64,000 nucleotides of DNA from Virgibacillus necropolis (GCF_002224365.1 NZ_CP022437.1:1178001-1242000), one strand, 5' to 3'. Shown: positions 15,689 to 24,420, numbered from the stretch's first letter. Numbers and translations: made by a program. The notes: generated by a model from the letters alone, not told the origin.

Positions 15689-17182
15689 CTACAAGCCAAT
15701 AACCTTATCGACTTCTACTTTTTCTGACTTTGAAATATTAAATAAGAGACTACCTACTACACAAATAATGAGGTTTACCAATAATCCCCAAAGTCCGCTA
15801 AATATACCAAACGGTGTAATATTTGCGAATGTCATTACCGTGGCGATAATTGTACCAACAACCATTCCGATAAAAACTGATTTGGAATGAAGCTGTTTCC
15901 AGTACAGCCCCAAGATAAAGGCTGGAGCAATCTGGACTAGTAATTCAAATTTTAATACGAATATCTCATATAATGTAGCTGGCGGATACCAAGCAATTAC
16001 CAGCAGTATTCCAGTTGCAATAATACCGGTAATTTTTCCAACAAAAATCTGTTTATGTTCTGTTGCTTTCGGATTAATATACCTTCCGTACAAATCCTTT
16101 GAAATGACAGATGAAAAGGTCAAAAGCACCGAGTCAGCTGTAGAAATGATAGCAGCGATAATTCCACCGAATAACAGAATCATAGCCCAATAGAAAAATA
16201 GATTTTCTGAAGCGATAGCATTTGCCATCATTCCAACCAGTTTTTCTGATTCCATTTCACCTAAGTCTGGAAATGCATTGATTCCAATTATCCCAACCAA
16301 TAAGATTACACCAGTAGTCACGAATGGCATCCAAGCCATGCCGATCAATGAATTCTTAAGTGTTTTTTCATTTTTTGCGGAAAATATCCGCTGAATGGCA
16401 TGCGGATAAATGGATGCTCCAATCAGTACAAGGACCAGCATGCTAAACCAGCCGACTATCCCATCTGTTTCCGGAACACCCAGTTTCTCAGGTGTAAATG
16501 TTGCCATGTAGTCTGCAGTTGAGGGCAATCCACCAAAGTAGACAATTGAGCCAATTACAAGAATGAATACACCAAAAAGAAGGGCAATTCCCTGCATTGT
16601 GTCTGTATAGGCCACTGATCGCATGCCACCGAGCCAGCTGTAGATCAGCATAATGACGATGAAAAAGACAACACATAATTGATATGGTACGGTGCCACCA
16701 GTTAGTCCTGAAACCCCTTGACCAACTGCTACAAGTTGTTCAAGAAGATAGTTACCTAAGCCGTACAACATAAGAATGGAGCCTAAAATGGTAATACCTT
16801 TTGAACGGAAACGTGTAGCAAGCCAGTCGGATGGAGTAATAAAGTTAAACTTTCTGCTAAGTACGTATAACCTTGGAGCGAACAGCAAGTACCCGACCAT
16901 GACCAAAATCATGAACGTGATGGACTGTAACCATTCGAACCCAATTCGGTACCCTTGAGGAGCGTACCCAATAATAGTGTTTCCGCTGTATTGGGTTGCA
17001 TAAAATGTGAAGAAAAGAACCATCACACTTAAACCTCTTCCGCCTAAGTAGTATTCTGTATTGCTTTCTCGGATATTTTTATTTTTAAAATACGTAATTA
17101 AGCCGATTGCTAGCATGATGAGGCCATACACTGCCATTATCAGGACACCGGACCAACCGCCAAAGGCTAAATCTCCTGTCAT
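15689..17182 (-). CDS. Sodium:solute symporter (SSS family, YhjB/MctP type)
   Basis: A 497-residue transporter with about 13 helices. Family features are NTEYYLGGRGLSVMVLFFT near the N-terminus, RYSGNT-like TQYSGNTIIGYAPQ and the LISTADSVLLTFSSVISKDLY segment. It pairs with a DUF3311 protein encoded just upstream with a 4-base overlap, as in B. subtilis yhjBC and related MctP monocarboxylate carriers. It is the last gene of a seven-gene operon for CoA-linked acid breakdown, so it probably imports the organic acid substrate (inferred). Confidence 0.85.
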   Translation of the reverse strand: MTGDLAFGGWSGVLIMAVYGLIMLAIGLITYFKNKNIRESNTEYYLGGRGLSVMVLFFTFYATQYSGNTIIGYAPQGYRIGFEWLQSITFMILVMVGYLLFAPRLYVLSRKFNFITPSDWLATRFRSKGITILGSILMLYGLGNYLLEQLVAVGQGVSGLTGGTVPYQLCVVFFIVIMLIYSWLGGMRSVAYTDTMQGIALLFGVFILVIGSIVYFGGLPSTADYMATFTPEKLGVPETDGIVGWFSMLVLVLIGASIYPHAIQRIFSAKNEKTLKNSLIGMAWMPFVTTGVILLVGIIGINAFPDLGEMESEKLVGMMANAIASENLFFYWAMILLFGGIIAAIISTADSVLLTFSSVISKDLYGRYINPKATEHKQIFVGKITGIIATGILLVIAWYPPATLYEIFVLKFELLVQIAPAFILGLYWKQLHSKSVFIGMVVGTIIATVMTFANITPFGIFSGLWGLLVNLIICVVGSLLFNISKSEKVEVDKVIGL

Positions 17183-17424
17183 TTCTCCTCCTCCTTCATG
17201 TTCGGATCTTCCTCAGTTATCCATAAGTATTTGATTGCGTACGTAATAGTTGCTGAAAAGGCAAGGGAAACGAGTATTACAATCCAGCCCCAATAAGGGA
17301 TTCCGAGAATCAAGGGTTTATAGCTTCCTACAGGTAAATACCAGGGGACACTTAACAGAAATAAAACCCCAAATATGATCCATAACTTCCCATTTTTAAT
17401 TGGTTCTTTCTTAAATTTCAACAT
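17179..17424 (-). CDS. DUF3311 small membrane protein (YhjC-like)
   Basis: An 81-residue protein with two membrane helices and a charged acidic tail (EEDPNMKEEEK). DUF3311 proteins occur as partners of SSS symporters, as here: its 3' end overlaps the symporter gene by 4 bases. Strong ribosome binding site TAGGAGG. A role as accessory subunit is inference. Confidence 0.75.
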   Translation of the reverse strand: MLKFKKEPIKNGKLWIIFGVLFLLSVPWYLPVGSYKPLILGIPYWGWIVILVSLAFSATITYAIKYLWITEEDPNMKEEEK

Positions 17425-17458
17425 TCAAATTCCTCCTATCCTTTTTAAGATTCAGAAC

Positions 17459-18070
17459 TCATTTTACATACGGATCCATATAATAGGCTCTTTGTTGCTC
17501 AAAACGCGAGATGTTTTCCTCTGCCGTCATCGTTACGTCGATATCATCAAGTCCATTTAAAAATTTATGACGTATGTGGGATGCAATTGAAAACGATGTT
17601 GCCCAACCAGATTCAACTTGGATGATTTCATTCTCTAAATCTACCTGTAACGAAAAGTTAGGGTTATTTTTTTCCAGGTCAAACAATGCTTCTATTTGTT
17701 CATGCTCAAGCTCAATTAACAGTAATCCGTTCTTTGAACAATTCCCTTTAAAAATATCTGCAAATGAAGGTGCAATGATTACTTGGAATCCGTAATCATG
17801 CAGTGCCCAAACCGCATTCTCTCTTGATGAGCCACATCCGAAATTATCACCGGTAAGTAAAATAGATGCTTGTTTATATTTTTCTTTGTTCAACACAAAA
17901 TCCGTTTGGGGTTTCCCAGCATCGTCAAAACGCCAATAATACATCAGATGTTTTCCGTAACCCGTTCGTTCAACCCGCTTCAAAAACTCTGTAGGAATGA
18001 TGATGTCAGTATCAATATTGGATTTATTAAGCGGTGCAACAGAACCCGTGTACTTACGAAATGGTTTCAT
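17459..18070 (-). CDS. leuD: 3-isopropylmalate dehydratase small subunit (LeuD type)
   Basis: A 203-residue swivel domain of the aconitase superfamily with the signature GDNFGCGSSRENAVWAL and the N-terminal VAPLNKSNIDTDIIIPTEFLK. With LeuC it isomerises 2-isopropylmalate. The operon contains no leuA or leuB, but does contain a CoA transferase and a lyase, so a hydratase for citraconate/citramalate or a similar diacid is plausible. The start overlaps the leuC 3' end by 17 bases, with a good GGAGGTG ribosome binding site. Confidence 0.88.
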   Translation of the reverse strand: MKPFRKYTGSVAPLNKSNIDTDIIIPTEFLKRVERTGYGKHLMYYWRFDDAGKPQTDFVLNKEKYKQASILLTGDNFGCGSSRENAVWALHDYGFQVIIAPSFADIFKGNCSKNGLLLIELEHEQIEALFDLEKNNPNFSLQVDLENEIIQVESGWATSFSIASHIRHKFLNGLDDIDVTMTAEENISRFEQQRAYYMDPYVK

Positions 18071-19490
18071 TTTTTTTCACCTCCCCAATATAATTCCACC
18101 CTCTGATATCTGTCAGACGACCAGTTATTGCCGCGGCGGCAGCCATTGCTGGGCTTACGAGGTGAGTTCTTACACCCTTTCCTTGACGGCCTTCAAAATT
18201 ACGATTGGATGTTGAGGCAACTCTGTCTCCCGGGTTAGCAATGTCAGGGTTCATTCCAGGACACATGCTACAACCTGGCTCTCTCCATTCAAACCCAGCT
18301 TCAATAAAAACTTTGTCCAATCCCTCTTTTTCGGCGCGTCTTTTAATGTGATAAGAACCTGGAACAACTAGTGATGTAATGCTTTTATTAACTTTGTGAC
18401 CATGGGCCACTTGTGCAGCTAAACGTAAATCTTCTATTCTAGAATTCGTACAAGAACCGATAAATACCCGATCTATATCTATTTCATTCATTTTTGTTAG
18501 TGGTTTTAAATCCATATAATATAGAGCTGCTTCTGCTGTTGCCTTCGTTTCAGAATCCGTGAAACTTCCTGGGGAAGGAATATAATCATCAATCGATGTT
18601 ACCTGACCAGGATTGGTCCCCCAGGTTACTTGGGGAGCTAACTCACCTATGTTTATCGTTATTGTTTTATCATAAACAGCATTTGGGTCACTATATAGTT
18701 TGCTCCACTCTCTGACTGCTTCATCCCATTTTTGACCTTTAGGTACAAACTGTCGGTTCTTTAAATAGGCAATTGTTTTTTCGTCGGGAGCAACCATTCC
18801 TGAACGTGCGCCAGCCTCTAGCACCATATTACAAATTGTCATTCGTTCATCCATGGACATGTTTTTAACTGCGTTTCCTGTGAACTCCACTACATGCCCA
18901 ACCCCACCATCAGTACCAATTTCACCGATGATACTTAATATAATATCCTTGCTGCTTACTCCCTCTGGCATATCACCTTCAATTTGAATGTTCATTGTTT
19001 TCGGTTTTACTTGAGGTAGAGTTTGTGTCGCCAATACATGCGTAATTTCACTTGATCCAATTCCAAATGCAAATGCTCCGAATGCACCATGTGTAGAGGT
19101 ATGGCTATCTCCACAAACAATTGTTTTTCCCGGCGTTGTTAATCCGAGCTCAGGTCCAATAATGTGAACAATACCATTGTCAGGGTGGTCTAGATCATAA
19201 GCTGTAATATCAAATTCTTTACAATTACTGATTAAAGCTTCAACTTGTTTTTTTGCAAGTAGGTCCTTAAACTCTAAATTCCTGTCAGTTGTTGGAACGT
19301 TGTGGTCAGCTGATGCGAATGTTAAATCTGGCCGTCTAACTGTTCGCCCCTGATCCCTAAGCAAAGAAAAAGCCTGCGGTGATGTGACATCATGAATTAA
19401 GTGTAGATCAATAAAAATTAATGGTAGATCAAGTGGCGAATCAATTACGTGATTTTCCCAAACTTTCTCGAAAAGTGTTCTTGGAGCCAT
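18054..19490 (-). CDS. leuC: 3-isopropylmalate dehydratase large subunit (LeuC type)
   Basis: A 478-residue aconitase-superfamily subunit. The [4Fe-4S] cysteines are in IGSCTNSR and GCSMCPGMN; CGDSHTSTHGAFGA and STSNRNFEGRQG are active-site segments. It is overall like LeuC of Bacillus. Its neighbours are not leucine-biosynthesis genes, so it may be a catabolic hydratase working on a methyl-branched hydroxy-diacid. Sequence alone cannot separate the two roles. Ribosome binding site GAAGGGAGAAAG. Confidence 0.88.
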   Translation of the reverse strand: MAPRTLFEKVWENHVIDSPLDLPLIFIDLHLIHDVTSPQAFSLLRDQGRTVRRPDLTFASADHNVPTTDRNLEFKDLLAKKQVEALISNCKEFDITAYDLDHPDNGIVHIIGPELGLTTPGKTIVCGDSHTSTHGAFGAFAFGIGSSEITHVLATQTLPQVKPKTMNIQIEGDMPEGVSSKDIILSIIGEIGTDGGVGHVVEFTGNAVKNMSMDERMTICNMVLEAGARSGMVAPDEKTIAYLKNRQFVPKGQKWDEAVREWSKLYSDPNAVYDKTITINIGELAPQVTWGTNPGQVTSIDDYIPSPGSFTDSETKATAEAALYYMDLKPLTKMNEIDIDRVFIGSCTNSRIEDLRLAAQVAHGHKVNKSITSLVVPGSYHIKRRAEKEGLDKVFIEAGFEWREPGCSMCPGMNPDIANPGDRVASTSNRNFEGRQGKGVRTHLVSPAMAAAAAITGRLTDIRGWNYIGEVKKNETIS

Positions 19491-19504
19491 TTTCTTTCTC
19501 CCTT

Positions 19505-20419
19505 CTATAGTTCAGATGCGGAATGAAGATCTGTTATTTTCCCAGCTTTTACTACTTGGCCAGGTAAGTCATGTGTCAAACGTGATTGTAAATAGTTGGC
19601 TGAGTCTATCAGTTGGTCAAGATCTGCTTTGATCTCATATCCCATAAATTTAAGCATATGAACAAGGTCTTCTGTGCAAACATTTCCAGTTGCTCCAGGA
19701 GCGAAGGGACATCCACCCAGTCCTCCTAGAGAGGAATCAAATCGCGTTACTCCTGCACGAATACCTTCGTTAACATTTGCTAATGCCATTCCCCTTGTAT
19801 TATGAAAATGGAGGGTTAAGGGAAGGTCAGGCCAATGCTTTAAAACGTTTTTAGATAATTGATATACTTGTGTAGGTGTGGCCATGCCTGTAGTATCGGC
19901 AAGTGTAATTCCACTAACACCTAGTTCCAGATATTGATCAATGAGACGTAGCACGCTATCTTCTGAGATATTTCCTTCAAATGGGCAGCCGAAAGATGTA
20001 CCAAGCGAACCATTTACACGAATGTTCTTATTGGATAAAAAACTCATTATTTCGTGAAAGCTTTCAAATGTTTGGTCAGTTGTTCGACGTACGTTTTTTA
20101 AGTTATGTGTTTCACTCACTGAAACAAGAAGGTTAATTTCATCTACAGCACAACTTGTAGCACGTTTTACCCCTCTGAGATTCGGTACCAGGGCGGAGTA
20201 TATAACTCCGGGTTTTCGCTCGATTTTACTCATCACTTCTTCTGCATCTTTCAAATTTGGTATGGCCTTAGGAGAGACAAAGGAGGTTACCTCAATCTTA
20301 TCCACTCCTGCATCACTTAATTGGTTAATTAACTCAACTTTTTTATCTGTAGGAATAAATTGGTCTTCATTTTGAAGTCCATCCCTTGTAACAACTTCTT
20401 GAATAAAAATTCGTTTCAT
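19505..20419 (-). CDS. HMG-CoA lyase-like enzyme; candidate (R)-citramalyl-CoA lyase
   Basis: A 304-residue TIM-barrel lyase of the HMGL-like family. Arg12-Asp13 in VVTRDGLQNE, the metal histidines in LHFHNT and catalytic Cys237 in LGGLGGCPFAPGATGN are present. HMG-CoA lyase yields acetoacetate and acetyl-CoA; the related (R)-citramalyl-CoA lyase known from Chloroflexus yields pyruvate and acetyl-CoA. The neighbouring CoA transferase and LeuCD-type hydratase favour the second (inference). ATG 20419 is preferred over GTG 20428 and ATG 20425, which overlap the AGGTGATG ribosome binding site. Confidence 0.82.
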   Translation of the reverse strand: MKRIFIQEVVTRDGLQNEDQFIPTDKKVELINQLSDAGVDKIEVTSFVSPKAIPNLKDAEEVMSKIERKPGVIYSALVPNLRGVKRATSCAVDEINLLVSVSETHNLKNVRRTTDQTFESFHEIMSFLSNKNIRVNGSLGTSFGCPFEGNISEDSVLRLIDQYLELGVSGITLADTTGMATPTQVYQLSKNVLKHWPDLPLTLHFHNTRGMALANVNEGIRAGVTRFDSSLGGLGGCPFAPGATGNVCTEDLVHMLKFMGYEIKADLDQLIDSANYLQSRLTHDLPGQVVKAGKITDLHSASEL

Positions 20420-20446
20420 TTTCATCACCTACTTTCAAAAAGTTAA

Positions 20447-21643
20447 TTAAATAATACCTTCCTCTTTTAGTTTTTGGATCTTTTCATCATCATAGGCTAA
20501 TACGCCTTTCATGATTTGATTGGTATGTTCTCCTAGGTTTGGGCCTAACCAATTTGTTGCACCGGGTGTCTTACTCATTTTTGGCACAACACCTGGAATT
20601 TTTAGTGAATCACCATTACCAAGGTTGAAACTCTGAATCATTTCTCGCGCTAGATACTGTGGATCTTTTACAATATCTTCAATACTGTAAATAGCCCCTG
20701 CAGGAACTTTTGCATCATCAAGTGTTTGTAATGCGGTTTCAAGATTTACTGTTTTCGTCCAATCTTCTATACTTGCATCAAGAAAATCTGCATGTTCTGC
20801 ACGACCTTTATTGCTTGTAAATCTTTCATCTTCCGCTAATTCCTGATGACCAATTGCAATCATTAATCTTTTAAAAATGGCATCCCCATTCCCGCCAATT
20901 ACAATGTATTTCCCGTCGCTACATGGATATGTATTAGAGGGTGCGATACCTGGTAAGGAAGATCCAGTTCTTTCCCGAACTGCACCGAATTTGTCGTATT
21001 CAGGAAGCATGCTTTCCATTAAACTAAAGACAGCTTCGTAAAGTGCTACATCTACAATTTGACCTTCGCCAGTTCCTTTTACGTCACGATGGTAAACTGC
21101 CATAAGTGCGCCGATGACCGAATACATTGCTGCAAGGGAGTCTCCAAGGCTAATTCCTGCTCGTGTCGGTGCCCGGTCCGGGTATCCTGTCAGATGTCGT
21201 ATTCCGCCCATCGATTCGCCGATACTACCAAAGCCTGTTTTGTCTCGGTATGGACCTGTTTGACCATAACCAGATACTCTAACCATAATAATTCCAGGGT
21301 TTATAGCAGATAATTGTTCATATCCTATGTTCCATTTTTCAAGAGTCCCTGGTCTAAAGTTCTCAATGATAATATCGCATTCTTTTGCAAGGGATTGAAT
21401 TATTCCCTGACCTTCTTCACTCTTTAAATCAATAGTGATTGATTTTTTATTCCGTGCCTGAAGTCGCCACCATAGTGATTGACCCTCATAAATATGTCTC
21501 CATTCTCTGAGTGGATCACCTTTCCCAGGAGGCTCAACCTTGATAACATCTGCACCAAATTCAGCCATTAATCTTCCCGCAAATGGACCCGCAATAAGAC
21601 TTCCTAATTCCAATACCTTTAACCCTTCTAACGTTTGGGTCAT
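20447..21643 (-). CDS. CaiB/BaiF family (type III) CoA transferase
   Basis: A 398-residue CoA transferase. Catalytic Asp168 lies in RAGISLGDSLAAM; the N-terminal Rossmann part starts LEGLKVLELGSLIAGPFAGR and the family signature IIIENFRPGTLEKWN is present. Such enzymes move CoA between two carboxylic acids without free thioester hydrolysis. In Chloroflexus a succinyl-CoA:D-citramalate CoA transferase of this family works with an HMGL-type lyase, the same pairing as here. Ribosome binding site AAGGATGA. The start overlaps the 3' end of the gntR gene by 4 bases. Confidence 0.85.
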   Translation of the reverse strand: MTQTLEGLKVLELGSLIAGPFAGRLMAEFGADVIKVEPPGKGDPLREWRHIYEGQSLWWRLQARNKKSITIDLKSEEGQGIIQSLAKECDIIIENFRPGTLEKWNIGYEQLSAINPGIIMVRVSGYGQTGPYRDKTGFGSIGESMGGIRHLTGYPDRAPTRAGISLGDSLAAMYSVIGALMAVYHRDVKGTGEGQIVDVALYEAVFSLMESMLPEYDKFGAVRERTGSSLPGIAPSNTYPCSDGKYIVIGGNGDAIFKRLMIAIGHQELAEDERFTSNKGRAEHADFLDASIEDWTKTVNLETALQTLDDAKVPAGAIYSIEDIVKDPQYLAREMIQSFNLGNGDSLKIPGVVPKMSKTPGATNWLGPNLGEHTNQIMKGVLAYDDEKIQKLKEEGII

Positions 21644-22311
21644 ATAAAATCATCCTTTTGTTTTGATTTAAAAATAGTATCAAGCATGTTGATATCATTT
21701 TGAACATGCTGTTTCATCTCAAGCTCAGCTTGATTGCCATTTCCGTTAACGATGGCATCAGCAATTCGCACATGTTCCTCAAAAAAATTATCTCTTCGGG
21801 AATAGTTGCTTAGAATGTTATTTCGCATGTACAAGTTCTTCGCATGTATTAAATTCATAAATTGAATTAATTGCTTATTACCTGAAGATTGAACGACTAT
21901 ATCATGAAATTTGGTATTAAAAGTAACCACTTCTCTTTTTTGGTTGTTTTCTAATGCCTTTTTTGTATTATTTACTATTTCTATTAAGGCATCTTTATTT
22001 ACTTGTGACATGTTTTGTGCTGATAATTTTGCTCCAAGTGGTTCCAACCTTTCTTTACAGAGATAAAGGTCGACAACATCATCAACTGTTGGGTCAAAAA
22101 CGTAAATATGCACGCCTTTTTGAGTTAGCAAGCCATCATGTATCAACATTCGTATGGCTTCACGGATTGGGCCGCGACTAACTCCTAACATGTTTGCTAG
22201 ACCTGACTCTGTTAGTCGTTCACCGGGTAAAAATTTATTTTCTAGCAGATAGTTTTGAATGTGTACGTATGCTTGAACGTGAAAGGGTTCTGATTTAACA
22301 ATACGACTAAT
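21640..22311 (-). CDS. GntR family regulator, FadR/FCD subfamily
   Basis: A 223-residue regulator with an N-terminal winged helix (FLPGERLTESGLANMLGVSRGPIREAIRML) and a C-terminal all-helical FCD ligand domain with the metal histidines (FHDIVV, HVRIADAI). It is the first gene of the leftward operon and probably responds to its acid substrate or CoA intermediate. A perfect AAGGAGGTGG ribosome binding site (22326-22317) points 8 bases on to ATT at 22311; no ATG, GTG or TTG in frame is better placed. A longer frame upstream runs back across the promoter, so it cannot be the real N-terminus. Confidence 0.85.
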   Translation of the reverse strand: MSRIVKSEPFHVQAYVHIQNYLLENKFLPGERLTESGLANMLGVSRGPIREAIRMLIHDGLLTQKGVHIYVFDPTVDDVVDLYLCKERLEPLGAKLSAQNMSQVNKDALIEIVNNTKKALENNQKREVVTFNTKFHDIVVQSSGNKQLIQFMNLIHAKNLYMRNNILSNYSRRDNFFEEHVRIADAIVNGNGNQAELEMKQHVQNDINMLDTIFKSKQKDDFI

Positions 22312-22347
22312 TGATTCCACCTCCTTGACATGTAAACGCTTTCTTGT

Positions 22348-22376
22348 ATAGTATATTGTTATCAGTATTTTGTCAA
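22348..22376 (-). promoter_or_regulatory. SigA promoter of the GntR-led operon with an overlapping operator candidate
   Basis: On the minus strand TTGACA (22376-22371) is followed after 17 bases by TACTAT (22353-22348); TATACT two bases closer is an alternative -10. The pair ATTGTT (22355-22360) and AACAAT (22375-22380) forms an inverted repeat across the -35 and spacer, a good place for GntR autoregulation. Confidence 0.55.
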
Positions 22377-22478
22377 CAATGTAAAAAATTAAATATTGTC
22401 TGAACCTAGAAACCTTTTGATTTAAGGGGTTAGTTGAAGTATTGTTTCCCAAAAAATAAAAAAAGAGTTGAACTGCAT

Positions 22479-23738
22479 ATGGGAATTAAGGATTTACAGC
22501 AAAACTCGTTAACTAAAATAAACCCATGGAGAATGTTGGCATGGTTGTTTGTCGCACAAGTATCCGTCGCTTTTATAGGCAGGAGTCTAGCCCCATTAGG
22601 TCTACTGATTGGTGCAGACTTATCCCTTACAATGGCACAAATCGGAATGCTTCCTGCCGCATTATTTCTAGGACAATCGCTTGCTGCCATTCCAGTAGGG
22701 TATTTTACAGATTCGATAGGGTCAAGAAGAGTACTGTTAATGCTATCTATTTGTTTAGGGTTAAGCTTTTTATTGATGACCTTTTCTTCTGTATTTTTGG
22801 TGATTCTTTTTTTAATCACTTTAGGTGGGATTGGTTATGGATCCATGCACCCCGCTTCAAACCGCGGTATTATCTACTGGTTTTCCCCTAATAAGCGTGG
22901 TACAGCTATGGGAATCAAGCAAATGGGGGTCACGTTTGGTTCGGCTCTTTCTGCCCTTTTACTTCTCCCCCTTGCAAGTGAATGGGGATGGCGACCAGTT
23001 CTTTTTGGTGCTTGTTTGCTTTTAATTTTTATAGGATTTCTAGCCTTTCTATTCTATAACGATCCACCTTCCGTCAAGAAGGCTACAGGTGCAAAGGACA
23101 GCGAATCGAGCCATTTACTACCATCCATTTACGCTATGCTTAAAAATAAGGCATTAATTCTTGTTAGTATATGTGCCATGGGCTTAAGTGGTGGTCAAAT
23201 GGCTCTAAATACGTATCTAGTGTTGTTCGCATATGAACGACTTGGTATAAGTTTGGTTTTATCTGGTGTTTTGCTGGTCATTTCCGAAGTGAGTGGGTCT
23301 TTTGGGCGGATTGTATGGGGGATTGTAAGTGATCGTTTATTTAATGGAAGACGAATAATTGTCCTAATTATCATTGCATTTTGCACAATATTTTTGTCGC
23401 TTACGATTGCGTTACTGCCTCCTGGAACATCATTCGGGACGATGTCATTGATTACAGTTTTCTTTGGGTTCTGTATGTCTGGTTTTAATGGAATTTGGAT
23501 GAATACAGCTACAGAACTAGTCCCACGTGAACAATCAGGAATTGCTAGTGGTTTCAGTATTACTTTAGGTTCATGGGGGGTAATTGTTGGACCACCTCTT
23601 TTTGGCTTCATTGTTGATAAAACCGGATCATTTGTTTTCGGCTGGCTATTTCTTGCTATTGTTATGGTCATAGTAATTATTTTATTGTTTTATACAATGA
23701 AAATTGTAAATACAAACGAAGCTTTGAAAAGTAGATGA
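22479..23738 (+). CDS. MFS transporter
   Basis: A 419-residue carrier with 12 predicted helices and MFS motifs (GYFTDSIGSRRVLL between helices 2 and 3, GIVSDRLFNGRR between 8 and 9). The family member looks like an organic-anion or oxalate/formate-type carrier, but the substrate is not clear. It is divergent from the GntR-led operon and shares its regulatory region, so it probably belongs to the same pathway. The ATG at 22479 has only a weak site; an in-frame TTG at 22434 after AAGGGG is an alternative. Confidence 0.8.
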   Translation: MGIKDLQQNSLTKINPWRMLAWLFVAQVSVAFIGRSLAPLGLLIGADLSLTMAQIGMLPAALFLGQSLAAIPVGYFTDSIGSRRVLLMLSICLGLSFLLMTFSSVFLVILFLITLGGIGYGSMHPASNRGIIYWFSPNKRGTAMGIKQMGVTFGSALSALLLLPLASEWGWRPVLFGACLLLIFIGFLAFLFYNDPPSVKKATGAKDSESSHLLPSIYAMLKNKALILVSICAMGLSGGQMALNTYLVLFAYERLGISLVLSGVLLVISEVSGSFGRIVWGIVSDRLFNGRRIIVLIIIAFCTIFLSLTIALLPPGTSFGTMSLITVFFGFCMSGFNGIWMNTATELVPREQSGIASGFSITLGSWGVIVGPPLFGFIVDKTGSFVFGWLFLAIVMVIVIILLFYTMKIVNTNEALKSR

Positions 23739-23755
23739 CTTGCGGGGTGATTTAT

Positions 23756-23911
23756 ATGGATACTATTATAGAAAAGTTTCATGAAATACCAACAGCTTGT
23801 GTTGCTGATGTTATGGATAGTAAGCATATTTTTGATTCATCTATTAGACCTTTAAAAGATCATTACAGACATAAGAGGCAACTTGTTACAAAATTAACAA
23901 GTTGCCTCTAG
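23756..23911 (+). pseudogene. Truncated RraA/HMG-aldolase family gene
   Basis: An ATG with a GGGGTGA ribosome binding site opens a frame of only 51 codons. Its first ~40 residues (IIEKFHEIPTACVADVMDS) match the N-terminus of RraA-like proteins (4-hydroxy-4-methyl-2-oxoglutarate aldolase/oxaloacetate decarboxylase family), which are normally about 200-230 residues. The frame then runs into a 14-base perfect palindrome and stops. The catalytic core is missing, so this looks like a 3' deletion. It lies 17 bases after the MFS gene, presumably once its co-transcribed enzyme. Confidence 0.65.
23875..23908. terminator. Palindrome at the end of the RraA remnant
   Basis: Perfect 14-base arms GAGGCAACTTGTTA (23875-23888) and TAACAAGTTGCCTC (23895-23908) with a 6-base loop. 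No strong T-run follows on either strand. It probably ends both converging units. Confidence 0.55.
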
Positions 23912-23936
23912 TCATCATTCTTTGTAATCCGCCACT

Positions 23937-24065
23937 TTAACCTTTCGAGGTTTGTTTCCTTATAATTTCATCTCTGATTGGACTATCTGACAATTCTTCG
24001 GAAAACGCATGATCTTTTTTATTCGTTGCTCGATCCTTTTTCTGTTTCTCTTGCTTCCTATTCAT
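23937..24065 (-). CDS. Small charged hypothetical protein (42 residues)
   Basis: Starts MNRKQEKQKKDRATNKK and is very rich in Lys, Arg, Glu and Asp, with no hydrophobic segment. Its ATG lies inside the last codons of the preceding small gene (frame overlap of 8 bases), which suggests translational coupling. I do not recognise the family. The coupling and an open frame without rare features support it, but its size keeps confidence moderate. Confidence 0.45.
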   Translation of the reverse strand: MNRKQEKQKKDRATNKKDHAFSEELSDSPIRDEIIRKQTSKG

Positions 24066-24240
24066 TTGGTTGATCCTGCCCTGAATTATTTAAATAGGTG
24101 TTTTCGCCTGATGCAAAATTTACATTTTGCAGATTAAATTCTTCGTCTTGAGGATGGGATGTTTTGTGTTCAATCTCCGGAATATTTTCACTTTCAATTT
24201 CTGGTTTCCTAGTGTCTGTTGATTTCTTCTTTTCATCCAT
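24058..24240 (-). CDS. Small acidic hypothetical protein (60 residues)
   Basis: Starts MDEKKKSTDTRKPEIES; polar, Glu/Asp/Asn-rich and probably disordered. The ATG at 24240 has a strong GGAGGGAGA ribosome binding site, so the longer in-frame extension to 24327 is not used. It is followed by the coupled 42-residue gene. Unknown family; such small hydrophilic pairs are often stress or sporulation proteins in Bacillaceae, which is only a guess. Confidence 0.5.
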   Translation of the reverse strand: MDEKKKSTDTRKPEIESENIPEIEHKTSHPQDEEFNLQNVNFASGENTYLNNSGQDQPNE

Positions 24241-24420
24241 TAATGATTCTCCCTCCAAATAGTGGTATCCCTTAGTTTGTCTAAAAATGAAGAAGGTATG
24301 AGTACTTTTTAGGGTGAACCGTATCAATTTTGATAGATATAAATTCTACTGACAATACTATTTGTCTCATCTAATGAATAAAATTGTTAGTGACTGCTAT
24401 AAAAGGGGAGCTGATAGTAA

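Noticed and set aside
18054-19490. Reading the leuCD pair as part of a leucine biosynthesis operon
   Set aside because: leuA, leuB and ilv genes are absent and the co-transcribed genes are catabolic in type; the alternative remains open and is stated in the entries.
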